From Porphyrobacter sp. UBA7686 (GTDB lineage: Bacteria > Pseudomonadota > Alphaproteobacteria > Sphingomonadales > Sphingomonadaceae), in the NCBI GenBank assembly GCA_002482865.1, contig DLGU01000074.1, positions 67,631 to 88,210 of the forward strand: a DNA stretch of 20,580 bases. Reading direction: 5' to 3'. Shown piece by piece: positions 1 through 6,396 of this stretch (positions within the stretch are counted from its first letter, which is position 1; every line of letters starts with the position of its first letter). The notes under the pieces are model-generated. The model was not told the origin of the DNA. It did no database searches and saw only the letters and a list, made by a program, of their open reading frames with translations. Both the position numbers and the translations under genes were made by a program.

Positions 1-28
1 CGGAAGGAATAGAGGAGCGGCGCTTCGG

Positions 29-964
29 TCATTCCTTCGGCGAGCGCACCGCGCCGACGTGCAATTCCCCGCGCGCCTTGGCGAGGGCCTCCTGCCGCTG
101 GCGCTCGGCATAGCCAGCGCGTTGTTCGGGCGTGCGCTCGTCGATGCAGGCGGGGCAGCTCACGCCGTCTTCGAAATCGGGATGGGCGAGCGCTGCGGCA
201 TCAAGCGGACGGCGGCAGGCGCGGCACAGCTGGAAGGTGCCTTGCTCAAGCCCGTGGCGCACCGTCACGCGTTCATCGAAGACGAAGCATTCGCCCTGCC
301 ACAGGCTTTGGTCTTCAGGCACTTGTTCGAGATATTTGAGAATGCCGCCCTTGAGGTGATAGACCTCCTCCACCCCCTCCGCCCGCAGGAAGCTGGTGGA
401 TTTCTCGCAGCGGATGCCGCCGGTGCAGAACATCGCGACTTTCTTTTTGCCGGCCAGCAGCTCCTCGCGGTGGGTGCGGAACCATGCGGGGAAATCGCGG
501 AAGCTCGGCGTCTGCGGATCGACCGCGCCCGCAAAACTGCCGACGGCGACTTCGTAATCATTGCGGGTGTCGATCACCAGCGTGTCCGGATCGGCGATCA
601 GCGCGTTCCAGTCATGCGGATCGACATAGTGGCCGACGGCAAGCGTCGGGTCGATGTCCGGCTCGCCCATGGTGACGATCTCGCGCTTCACGCGCACCTT
701 CGTGCGGTGGAACGGCATTTCGGGGGCGGAGGAAAACTTCACCTCCAGGTCAGCGCAGCCGGGCAGAGCGCGGATGTGGTCAAGCACTGCTGCCAGCCCC
801 GCAGCCGGACCCGCGATGGTGCCATTGATCCCCTCACGCGCGAGCAGCAAGGTGCCTCTGACACCCGCCGCCTCGCACGCGGCCAGCAAGGGCGCGCGCA
901 GGGCTTCGGGATCAGAAAAAGCCGTGAACTTGTAGAGCGCGGCGACTTGGACAGGCTGGGTCAT
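29..964 (-). CDS. trhO: tRNA uridine(34) hydroxylase TrhO (rhodanese-domain protein, YceA family)
   Basis: The 311-residue product matches the TrhO/YceA family over its whole length. An N-terminal domain (about 1-95) is followed by a rhodanese domain (about 115-215) with the active-site loop [10 protein letters not shown], catalytic Cys at residue 180 and second Cys at 186. A Cys-rich tail (CRAC and CPAC pairs, about 248-272) follows. Known members hydroxylate uridine at the tRNA wobble position, giving 5-hydroxyuridine, in the cytoplasm. The ATG overlaps the stop of the upstream hypothetical gene in an ATGA arrangement, so translation is probably coupled. It is the last gene of the ilvE chain. 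The link to branched-chain amino acid metabolism looks organisational rather than functional. Confidence 0.93.
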   Translation of the reverse strand: MTQPVQVAALYKFTAFSDPEALRAPLLAACEAAGVRGTLLLAREGINGTIAGPAAGLAAVLDHIRALPGCADLEVKFSSAPEMPFHRTKVRVKREIVTMGEPDIDPTLAVGHYVDPHDWNALIADPDTLVIDTRNDYEVAVGSFAGAVDPQTPSFRDFPAWFRTHREELLAGKKKVAMFCTGGIRCEKSTSFLRAEGVEEVYHLKGGILKYLEQVPEDQSLWQGECFVFDERVTVRHGLEQGTFQLCRACRRPLDAAALAHPDFEDGVSCPACIDERTPEQRAGYAERQRQEALAKARGELHVGAVRSPKE

Positions 965-1683
965 TCGTCGTCATTGTCTTTGGCGACTTCGCGCCGCCAC
1001 GGCCGGGTTGCTGCGGACGGTTTCCAGCAATTCTCGAGCGATTTCGCAAATTCTACAGCCCAGCCGCTGGGGAGATCGTCATCGACAGCTCCTTCGTAGC
1101 GAACATCGGTGAAGTAGTTTGGGCGGAACCGCACTTCGACCGTGTCAGCGTGGAGGACGATGGCGATGGAGTCGGATGGTTCCTCCACCAACGGCACGCC
1201 AAACCACCGCAAGTCATCGGTGGTGCGCGCATGGTTCAAAGCCGCAGGACATGTGGCAAGATCCGCTTCCAGCCATTCGACCGCGCCATTGTCGAGCGCC
1301 TTCAGCAATTCCTCGCGCGACGATACGCCCTTGGTGCCGAGCTCATTAAGCAATCGGGTGCCGCGCCAACGGGGGCGTTCGGGCTCTCCGTCATAGGGGG
1401 CGCGGACCATTCGCACTTGCAGACGGTCACGGCACGAGCGGTCGCCCTCGGCATCCGCGTCGTGGCACCCCTTGTACAGCGCGAGCCCGTAGACCGGATA
1501 GTCGTAGTCATCACCCAGATAGCGGACGGTCAGGATGGGATCGGCGATATACCGCCCCTCGAAGAACCGTTCCGGATCGAAGGCTTCGGCAAGAACCGCC
1601 TGGTGCAAGTTGAAACCGCGGCGGCTTTCCGCCTGTGCCGGAAGCGCGGCGAGCAAGACCAAGGCGGCAAAAAGGAACTTCAA
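961..1683 (-). CDS. Secreted hypothetical protein between ilvE and trhO
   Basis: I do not recognise a family. The product of about 240 residues begins with a typical Sec signal peptide (short basic start, [16 protein letters not shown], likely cleavage after AQA). A soluble, acidic, probably periplasmic domain with several Cys (KGCHD, RSCRD, ATCPA, ENCWK) follows. The start is TTG at 1683-1681, which overlaps the ilvE TGA stop (TTGA). It is the only start that puts the signal peptide at the N-terminus; the longer in-frame extension is antisense-like and runs through ilvE. The 3' end overlaps the trhO ATG by four bases. Coupling at both ends supports expression as the middle gene of a three-gene unit. 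Confidence 0.8.
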   Translation of the reverse strand: MKFLFAALVLLAALPAQAESRRGFNLHQAVLAEAFDPERFFEGRYIADPILTVRYLGDDYDYPVYGLALYKGCHDADAEGDRSCRDRLQVRMVRAPYDGEPERPRWRGTRLLNELGTKGVSSREELLKALDNGAVEWLEADLATCPAALNHARTTDDLRWFGVPLVEEPSDSIAIVLHADTVEVRFRPNYFTDVRYEGAVDDDLPSGWAVEFAKSLENCWKPSAATRPWRREVAKDNDDE

Positions 1684-2759
1684 ACCCGCATCACCCAGCC
1701 GTGGCTGTCGGCGATCTGTCCGGTCTGGATGCCGACCAGCGTCTCGCGCAGCTTCGCCGTGGTTTGGCCGATGCCGCCTGCACCGATGGTGAACGCGCCG
1801 TCCGGCCCCGCGACCGTGCCGACCGCGGTGACCACCGCGGCGGTGCCGCAGGCCATCACTTCGACGAGATGACCGCTTTCGGCATCCGCGCGCCATTGGT
1901 CGATGGAGTAAGGCGCTTCGGAAACCGTGAGCCCCTGCTCGGTCAGCAGCGCCATCAGGCTGTTGCGCGTGATGCCGGGGAGGATCGTGCCCGTCAGCGG
2001 CGGGGTGATGACGGTGCCATCGGCGAAGACGAAGAACAGGTTCATGCCGCCCAGCTCCTCGACCCACTTTCGCTCAACCGCGTCAAGGAACAGCACTTGG
2101 TCGTGCCCCTTGGCGAAGGCCTGTCCGGTAGGCACGAGGCTGGCGGCATAGTTGCCGCCGCATTTGGCCGCTCCGGTGCCGCCGGGGGCGGCGCGGGTGT
2201 AGTCGGAAATCCAGATGCTCACCGCCTTGGCGCCGGACTTGAAGTAATTGCCCGCTGGCGAGGCGATGACGATGAACTTGTACTTCTTCGCCGGGCGCAC
2301 CCCGAGGAACGCCTCGGTCGCGATCATGAAGGGCCGCAGGTACAACGATCCGCCCTCGACCGCCGGATACCAATTGCCATCGACGTCGAGCAGCGCGCGG
2401 ATGCTGGCGATGAACAATTCGGGTGGGACATGCGGCATGGCCAGCCGGTCAGCCGAGGCATTGAAGCGTGCGGCGTTGGCCTCGGGCCGGAACAGGCCGA
2501 GCGCGCCATCGGGGTGGCGATAGGCCTTGAGGCCTTCGAAGATCTCCTGCGCGTAATGCAGCACGCTCGCCGCCGGATCGAGAGGGATCGGCTGACGCGG
2601 GCCGATTGTGGGAGTCTGCCAGCCGCCAAGCGCCTCGTCATAATCGACCACCACCATGTGATCGGTGAACACCGTCCCGAAACCGGGATCGGCGATCAGC
2701 TGCGTGCGGGTGGCATCAGGCGTGGGCGAGGGGTGAGGCAGGCGGTCAAAGTGCATCAT
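1680..2759 (-). CDS. ilvE: Branched-chain amino acid aminotransferase (class IV, PLP-dependent)
   Basis: The 359-residue product is a full-length class IV aminotransferase of the longer type II BCAT kind. Landmarks are the HYAQEIFEGLKAYR block (68-81), the substrate/PLP block RPFMIATE (142-149), the lysine that forms the PLP Schiff base in GAAKCGGNYAAS (Lys199), and the EELGGMNLFFV and LPGITRNS blocks. Family members make the last transfer in Leu, Ile and Val synthesis, in the cytoplasm. Two consecutive ATG codons open the gene and either could serve. It is the first gene of a coupled minus-strand chain (ilvE, secreted hypothetical, trhO). The stretch upstream (2760-3034) is non-coding and full of small hairpins. 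Confidence 0.95.
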   Translation of the reverse strand: MMHFDRLPHPSPTPDATRTQLIADPGFGTVFTDHMVVVDYDEALGGWQTPTIGPRQPIPLDPAASVLHYAQEIFEGLKAYRHPDGALGLFRPEANAARFNASADRLAMPHVPPELFIASIRALLDVDGNWYPAVEGGSLYLRPFMIATEAFLGVRPAKKYKFIVIASPAGNYFKSGAKAVSIWISDYTRAAPGGTGAAKCGGNYAASLVPTGQAFAKGHDQVLFLDAVERKWVEELGGMNLFFVFADGTVITPPLTGTILPGITRNSLMALLTEQGLTVSEAPYSIDQWRADAESGHLVEVMACGTAAVVTAVGTVAGPDGAFTIGAGGIGQTTAKLRETLVGIQTGQIADSHGWVMRV

Positions 2760-2882
2760 TCGCGCCTAATCCCGCGCGCGGATTTGGGCAAGACGCGTGT
2801 TGGGTGGGATCGACGCTGCGCGCCCTCGCCTTGAGGGGAGAATCAATGGGCCGCAGACCGCCGCAGACTGCTCGCGCTATTC

Positions 2883-3022
2883 CGGGCCGCAGGCCCGCAA
2901 GGCTACGCACAAGAAGTCTGGTGGGCTGTGAAACGGTCGCAAAGCGACCGCAAGGCCAACCGGCCGCCCGCAGCGACGCGCCCGCAGGGCGTGTGAGCGA
3001 GGATTTCGCATCGCGGATGCGA
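2883..3022. repeat. String of short hairpins upstream of ilvE
   Basis: Five compact self-complementary units follow each other in 140 bases: GGGCC-GCA-GGCCC (2884-2896), GGTCGC-AAA-GCGACC (2935-2949), GGCC-AACC-GGCC (2954-2965), GCGCCC-GCA-GGGCGT (2978-2992, one wobble) and TCGCATC-GCG-GATGCGA (3006-3022). No open frame here looks coding. Parts of the order reappear at 6292-6355. It is probably a dispersed intergenic element; whether it acts as RNA in the ilvE leader is unknown. Confidence 0.6.
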
Positions 3023-3039
3023 TGCGGAACACAAATAAT

Positions 3040-3079
3040 GAAAAGGGCGCTTCCAGCCCGTCGGTGGAAACGCCCTTTC
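3040..3079 (-). terminator. Rho-independent terminator of the tiny minus-strand gene
   Basis: A 13-base arm, 3042-3054 (AAAGGGCGCTTCC), pairs with 3066-3078 (one mismatch or wobble) around an 11-base loop. Read on the minus strand the stem is followed by TTTTCATTATTT, a typical U-rich tail. It sits about 35-50 bases after the short ORFs at 3114-3187 and so closes that transcription unit before ilvE. Confidence 0.75.
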
Positions 3080-3130
3080 ATGGTCAGCGGCCGGAAGTGC
3101 CGCTCACGAAGCCTTACTCGGGCTTGAGGA

Positions 3131-3187
3131 TTACCGAGTATGCTCCGTAGGGATCTTCACCGACCTCGCTACTGAACCATGAGACAT
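3131..3187 (-). CDS. Candidate tiny ORF (18 codons) with a near-perfect Shine-Dalgarno
   Basis: An ATG at 3187-3185 lies seven bases after GGAGG of a sequence fully complementary to the 16S rRNA tail. It opens MSHGSVARSVKIPTEHTR and stops at 3131. A second frame (shifted by -1) runs through the same bases without a start codon of its own and ends in TAA at 3114; it reads WFSSEVGEDPYGAYSVI, then LKPE, which looks more protein-like. Dropping two bases just after the ATG would join start and second frame into a 23-residue peptide starting MSWFSSEVG. So this could be a genuine 18-residue peptide, a frameshifted small gene, or a recoding site. I do not recognise either peptide. Confidence 0.35.
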   Translation of the reverse strand: MSHGSVARSVKIPTEHTR

Positions 3188-3188
3188 C

Positions 3189-3202
3189 GGATCACCTCCT
3201 TT
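3189..3202 (-). promoter_or_regulatory. Exceptionally strong ribosome binding site
   Basis: On the minus strand AAAGGAGGTGATCC is complementary to the complete 3' tail of 16S rRNA, while ordinary genes in this window show only 4-6 matching bases. It ends one base before the ATG at 3187. It decides the strand and start of the tiny ORF, and could also work as a ribosome-trapping or anti-anti-Shine-Dalgarno sequence. Confidence 0.6.
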
Positions 3203-3219
3203 CACGCTTGTGAGCCAGA

Positions 3220-3268
3220 CCCCAACGTTTCACCGGGGGCCGAGAGCCGCGTTCGCCGCTGGCCTCGG
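3220..3268 (-). promoter_or_regulatory. Structured 5' leader of the tiny gene (two hairpins)
   Basis: On the minus strand 3268-3240 folds as an 11-bp hairpin (CCGAG, GCC, GCG pairing with CGC, GGC, CTCGG, one bulged base). A second hairpin, CCCC...GGGG, spans 3238-3220. Both precede the strong ribosome binding site by about 20-65 bases. The layout of hairpins, Shine-Dalgarno, short ORF and terminator suggests a leader RNA or small mRNA. No riboswitch class is recognised. Confidence 0.4.
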
Positions 3269-3363
3269 AGGCAATGTGATTCATGGGGCGCGAAAGGACA
3301 AGACTTGAATAAATCTTTTCCGCCGTCATACTGCTTCCTCGCCGCGTAATACCGCGGTTATGC

Positions 3364-3394
3364 GCGCCTGAGGGAAACCTCGGGCGCTTTTCGT
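3364..3394 (+). terminator. Rho-independent terminator reading rightward
   Basis: GCGCCTGAGG (3364-3373), a GAAA tetraloop and CCTCGGGCGC (3378-3387, one G-U pair) are followed by TTTTCGTTT. This is a good plus-strand terminator, but no plus-strand gene is visible before it in 3081-3363. It may stop antisense transcription through the tiny-gene locus or insulate it. Confidence 0.65.
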
Positions 3395-3481
3395 TTCAGG
3401 GTCGGGCTGTGGACAGGCTGGGGGCAAGCCTGTGGATATTAATGTATAGAATCGCGGAGGCGGTGCGGGGAACTCACTGGT

Positions 3482-3585
3482 TCGTCATTGCGAGCGAAGC
3501 GAAGCAATCCATGAATTGCCATCTCCGCTTGGCGCATTGGCCGACCGTGGATTGCCGGGTGGCCGTTGGCTCCTCGCAATGACGA
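3482..3585. repeat. REP-like bipartite palindromic element
   Basis: The outer arms TCGTCATTGCGAG (3482-3494) and CTCGCAATGACGA (3573-3585) are exact reverse complements. The inner arms GCAATCCA (3504-3511) and TGGATTGC (3548-3555) are as well. The GCGAAGCGAAGC stretch next to the left arm is familiar from dispersed repeats in many bacteria. It ends three bases before the end of the lipoprotein gene at 3589, so the folded RNA would protect or terminate that transcript. Confidence 0.75.
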
Positions 3586-3588
3586 GCG

Positions 3589-4146
3589 TTAGCGGCAGTC
3601 TTCAATCACTCGACTGACCTCGGCATGGCTGGGGAGATAGAGCGGGGCGAGGCCTTCAACCTCGACAGCAAAGCGCCCCTTCGACAGCGCCATTGCATCA
3701 AGCAGCGGATCGTTCGGATCGAGCCGAAGCACCACCCCCGGAAACTGCTCCGCCACCGGTTCGGCGATTCCCGACCGGCTGGTGGTTTCGGTCAGGATGC
3801 GCATCGGCAAAGGGCGGTCGGAGCGGCCTAAGCGCAGCAGTGTGACCTGGCGACTTTGCGCGTTGCACGAAAGTGAAAGGGCCGTCTCCATTCCGGCAGG
3901 ACCGCGGAAAATCGCCTGCGAGCCGAAGGGGAAGGCCGTGAAGGACCACTCCCCTACCGTGGCCGGCATGTCCATCCAGCTGGTCCCGGCAGCGGTGGGT
4001 GTGGTCATAGTCGGAGTCTGAACCGGGGCCGGGCGCGAGGGTGCAGGGCGTGCCGGAGCCGTCATCGGTGCTGGCGGGGCCTTGGTGGCGGGCACGCAGG
4101 CCGCAAGCGCAAGGATCGAGACGAGGGTAGGCAGAGCAGCTTTCAT
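3589..4146 (-). CDS. Putative lipoprotein, Pro/Ala-rich N-terminal region
   Basis: The 185-residue product has a lipoprotein signal (MKAALPTLVSILALAAC, lipobox LAAC with Cys17). A Pro/Ala/Thr-rich linker (about 20-55) leads to a compact domain of about 130 residues. I do not recognise the domain; two further Cys (SLSCNAQ and the C-terminal EDCR) could form a disulfide. The ATG at 4146 is chosen because it places the signal peptide first; the in-frame 24-residue extension upstream has no signal character. It is divergent from tlyA with 35 bases between the start codons, so the two promoters must overlap. Its 3' end abuts a REP-like palindrome. Confidence 0.85.
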   Translation of the reverse strand: MKAALPTLVSILALAACVPATKAPPAPMTAPARPAPSRPAPVQTPTMTTPTAAGTSWMDMPATVGEWSFTAFPFGSQAIFRGPAGMETALSLSCNAQSRQVTLLRLGRSDRPLPMRILTETTSRSGIAEPVAEQFPGVVLRLDPNDPLLDAMALSKGRFAVEVEGLAPLYLPSHAEVSRVIEDCR

Positions 4147-4181
4147 GCCTGCACTTTGCGCGCTAGAGCCTCGACTTGTCC

Positions 4182-4949
4182 ATGCCCGATCACCCAACTC
4201 GCCCCGCCAAGCCTGCAAAGCGCCGTGTCGATCAGCTGCTGGTCGAACGCGGGCTCGCCGAAAGCCGGGCGCGGGCGCAGGCGCTGGTGATGGCCGGGCT
4301 GGTGTTCATTGGCGACAACAAGGTCGACAAGCCCGGTCAACAAGTGGCCGACGACATCGCAATGACCGTGCGCGGACGCGATCATCCCTGGGTCAGTCGC
4401 GGCGGGATCAAGCTGGCCCATGCGATCGAACATTTCGGGCTCGATCCGGCTGGGGCAACCGCAATGGATATCGGCTCGTCCACGGGAGGCTTCACCGATG
4501 TGTTGCTGACCCATGGCGCGGAGCATGTCTTCGCGGTCGACAGCGGCACCAATCAACTGGCGTGGCGGCTGCGCGAAGATCCGCGCGTCACCGTGCTCGA
4601 ACAGACCAGCGCGCGCATCCTGACGCCGACGCTGATCGACCGCCCCTGCAACTGGGTGGTGTGCGATGCGAGCTTCATCGGCCTTGCCAAGGTGCTCGAC
4701 GTTCCGCTCCAGCTGGCGGCGACGCCGTGCCAATTGGTCGCGCTGATCAAGCCGCAGTTCGAAGTGGGGCGCGAGGAAGTGGGCAAGGGCGGGGTGGTGC
4801 GCGATCCCACACTGCACGCGCGCGTCTGCGAAGACGTGCGCGGCTGGATCGAAGGGCTGGGCTGGGAGGTTCAGGGAATTGTGGTAAGCCCGATCACCGG
4901 GCCGCAGGGCAATGTGGAATTCCTGATCGCCGCCCGGCGTACCGCATAG
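4182..4949 (+). CDS. tlyA: TlyA-family rRNA 2'-O-methyltransferase (hemolysin A family)
   Basis: The 255-residue product has an S4 RNA-binding domain (about 13-60, RVDQLLVERGLAESRARAQ) and then an FtsJ/RrmJ-like Rossmann methyltransferase. Landmarks are VSRGGIKL (71-78), the SAM-binding DIGSSTGGF (96-104), VVCDASFI (159-166) and IKPQFEVG. Family members methylate 2'-hydroxyls of cytidines in 23S and often 16S rRNA; the older hemolysin name reflects other assays. The ATG at 4182 is preferred; a TTG two codons earlier (4176) is possible and changes nothing in the domains. A 26-codon membrane peptide starts 13 bases after the stop and probably shares the transcript. Confidence 0.92.
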   Translation: MPDHPTRPAKPAKRRVDQLLVERGLAESRARAQALVMAGLVFIGDNKVDKPGQQVADDIAMTVRGRDHPWVSRGGIKLAHAIEHFGLDPAGATAMDIGSSTGGFTDVLLTHGAEHVFAVDSGTNQLAWRLREDPRVTVLEQTSARILTPTLIDRPCNWVVCDASFIGLAKVLDVPLQLAATPCQLVALIKPQFEVGREEVGKGGVVRDPTLHARVCEDVRGWIEGLGWEVQGIVVSPITGPQGNVEFLIAARRTA

Positions 4950-4962
4950 GGGGGACTATCTG

Positions 4963-5043
4963 ATGAAGAACAAGGGTATGATGATCGCCGCGCTGGTGGC
5001 TGTCGCACTGGGCGTGGCCGTGGCGCTGGGCGCTCTGGGCTAA
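4963..5043 (+). CDS. 26-residue single-helix membrane peptide downstream of tlyA
   Basis: An ATG preceded by a G-rich ribosome binding site (GGGGGGA, about nine bases away) opens a 26-codon frame. It has a basic N-terminus (MKNKGMM) and then one unbroken hydrophobic helix of Ala, Val, Leu and Gly (about 6-26), ending directly at TAA. There are no charged residues after Lys4, so it should sit N-in in the inner membrane. Known bacterial microproteins of this build modulate transporters or other membrane proteins; nothing here names a partner. Spacing (13 bases after tlyA) and a terminator 30 bases downstream fit co-transcription with tlyA. Confidence 0.6.
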   Translation: MKNKGMMIAALVAVALGVAVALGALG

Positions 5044-5075
5044 GCCAAGCATAACCCTGCCGCCCAAAAGAAAAG

Positions 5076-5105
5076 ACCGGCAGCAACCCGAAGGTTGCTA
5101 CCGGC
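5076..5105. terminator. Bidirectional terminator between tlyA unit and lipoprotein gene
   Basis: ACCGGCAGCAACC (5076-5088) and GGTTGCTACCGGC (5093-5105) form a long stem with a CGAA loop and one internal mismatch. The minus-strand tail (TCTTTTCTTTT) is strongly U-rich, the plus-strand tail (TGTTTCTT) moderately so. It serves the converging tlyA/microprotein transcript and the minus-strand lipoprotein gene. Confidence 0.75.
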
Positions 5106-5159
5106 CTGTTTCTTGTCCGTGCTCCCGACACTAGGTCGGGACAGGCAAGCCGTTAAGGC

Positions 5160-5369
5160 TTACTCAGCAGCCGGGGTCTCGGCAGCGGCCGGGGTTTCGG
5201 CAGCCATCGCGTCAGCAGCCGGGGTTTCGCCAGCCATCGGGGTTTCGGCAGCCATCGGCTCTTCAGCAACGGCGGTGGTGTCAGCTTCGGTCGCAGCTTC
5301 TTCAGCCGGCTTCGAGCAAGCGGCGGTGGCGAGGGCGAGAACGGCGACGAGCGCAAAGGTCTTCTTCAT
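5160..5369 (-). CDS. Small Ala/Pro/Glu-rich lipoprotein with degenerate repeats
   Basis: The 69-residue product opens with a lipoprotein signal (MKKTFALVAVLALATAAC, Cys18). After the signal it is almost entirely low-complexity: the motif ETPAA, ETPMAG or AAETP recurs about five times. No charged residue after the early KPAEE region is basic, so the mature protein is a flexible acidic tail tethered to a membrane. The ATG at 5369 follows AGGGGAA and places the signal first. Such small tethered peptides are common and mostly uncharacterised in sphingomonads; I infer a cell-envelope spacer or stress-related role only weakly. Confidence 0.8.
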   Translation of the reverse strand: MKKTFALVAVLALATAACSKPAEEAATEADTTAVAEEPMAAETPMAGETPAADAMAAETPAAAETPAAE

Positions 5370-5425
5370 GGTGTATTCCCCTATGGACCCAAGCGGGCCA
5401 GTAATGAGCAAAGCGCGTTATTCTG

Positions 5426-5489
5426 ATCTTCCTGCCGCCTACGCACTTTCGAATCACGGCAGGAATAAGGCAGCCTCTAGCAGGAAGAT
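5426..5489. repeat. Inverted repeats upstream of the small lipoprotein gene
   Basis: ATCTTCCTGC (5426-5435) is the exact reverse complement of GCAGGAAGAT (5480-5489). TTCCTGCCG (5429-5437) also matches CGGCAGGAA (5457-5465). The left arm can therefore pair with either right arm, as in a two-state structure. It lies 57 bases upstream of the lipoprotein start. The remaining gap to tspO (5490-5698) shows no convincing gene; a 63-codon plus-strand frame at 5511 lacks family features. Confidence 0.45.
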
Positions 5490-5698
5490 TCGCAGACCCC
5501 AAAGCGTTTCGTGACCTCTTGCCCAATTTTTACCACATTTTTGTCTTTCCCCTCGGGCGCGCTGTGGCCGGATGGTTCATTACGGGGCAACTCACAGGCG
5601 TCTTTGCGGCCTATCGCTGCGCTGCTTGAGGCCGAAGGTTGGCGTCGCGGCGCGGCTCTGGTATCGCCGCGCTCCCGCGTGCGGACCCTGGAGAAACC

Positions 5699-6247
5699 AT
5701 GAACGTCCTTGCTTCCCCTGCTCAATTGCGCGCCAGCTTCATCCGCTGGGCGCTGTTCATGGTGCCGCTGATCCTGCTGATCGGCTTTACCGCCGGACAG
5801 CTGGGGGGGCCGAACACGCCGTGGTTCGCCGGGTTGGAGAAGCCCGCGATCTATCCGCCGCCGGTGACCTTCGGGATCGTATGGACGGCGCTTTTCATCA
5901 TGATCGGCGTGGCGCTGGCAATGGTCGCGAGTGCTTGGGGCGCACATGGGCGGGGCATCGCACTGATCGCCTTCGGGGTGCATTTCATCATTTCGCAAAG
6001 CTGGACCGCGGTGTTCTTCGGCAAGCAGGACATGATGGCCGGGCTGATGGTCTTGGGTCTCAGCGTCGCGAGTCTGTTGTTCGCGCTCGCGCTGGTGTGG
6101 CGGGTGCGGCGACCGGCGGCGCTGCTGCTGATGCCCTATCTGGCGTGGCTGTGCTTTGCGACGGCGCTCAACTACCAGTTCATCGCCGCTAACCCCGACG
6201 GTGGAGTGCAAAGCGCCGATGGCGCGGCGACGCGGGTGCAATTGTAG
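5699..6247 (+). CDS. tspO: TspO/MBR family tryptophan-rich sensory membrane protein
   Basis: The 182-residue product has five predicted membrane helices and the family signatures: KPAIYPPPVTFGIVWTALF near the first loop, SWTAVFFG in the middle, and PYLAWLCFATALN in the last helix. TspO proteins bind porphyrins and, in alphaproteobacteria such as Rhodobacter, modulate tetrapyrrole and photosynthesis gene expression with oxygen or light. The ATG at 5699 matches the usual family N-terminus; the in-frame extension upstream is charged and unlikely. The final 20 residues after the fifth helix are polar and variable. In a pigment-bearing sphingomonad a role in porphyrin handling is plausible. Confidence 0.9.
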   Translation: MNVLASPAQLRASFIRWALFMVPLILLIGFTAGQLGGPNTPWFAGLEKPAIYPPPVTFGIVWTALFIMIGVALAMVASAWGAHGRGIALIAFGVHFIISQSWTAVFFGKQDMMAGLMVLGLSVASLLFALALVWRVRRPAALLLMPYLAWLCFATALNYQFIAANPDGGVQSADGAATRVQL

Positions 6248-6291
6248 ATCTGGGGTCTTCGCGCGGCTGGGTTCGGACGCCGTGGCGCGTT

Positions 6292-6355
6292 CGCAAGGCC
6301 GACGGGCCTCAAGTAGCGAAGCGGTAGGCCAACAAGAACGCCGTGAGAGCGAGGA
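6292..6355. repeat. Second copy of the hairpin-type intergenic element
   Basis: CGCAAGGCCGACGGGCC (6292-6308) differs at two positions from 2949-2965. GTGAGAGCGAGGA (6343-6355) matches GTGTGAGCGAGGA (2991-3003), in the same order and with similar spacing. It fills much of the tspO-ubiK gap (6248-6396). Confidence 0.5.
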
Positions 6356-6396
6356 GGATGCTTGCACTTCAGTTCAAGCATCTCCAAATAACCAAC

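Noticed and set aside
59..1099. 346-codon plus-strand open frame
   Set aside because: It lies opposite trhO and the secreted gene, both with clear family or signal features; it is an antisense frame of GC-rich DNA.
1684..2067. Upstream extension of the secreted hypothetical protein into ilvE
   Set aside because: The extension is Arg/His-rich out-of-frame ilvE sequence; the TTG at 1683 puts a signal peptide at the start.
1635..2834. 399-codon plus-strand open frame
   Set aside because: It mirrors ilvE, which has full catalytic motifs; the translation has no domain features.
2746..3081. 111-codon minus-strand frame ahead of ilvE
   Set aside because: It runs across a terminator stem and the hairpin string and has no coding character.
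3186..3203. Plus-strand GGATCACCTCCTTTC looks like the 3' end of 16S rRNA
   Set aside because: The bases before it do not resemble the rest of the 16S 3' end, and the opposite strand explains it as a Shine-Dalgarno seven bases before an ATG.
3080..3360. Possible 6S, SRP or tmRNA gene in the structured region
   Set aside because: None of the diagnostic conserved cores of these RNAs could be found in either strand.
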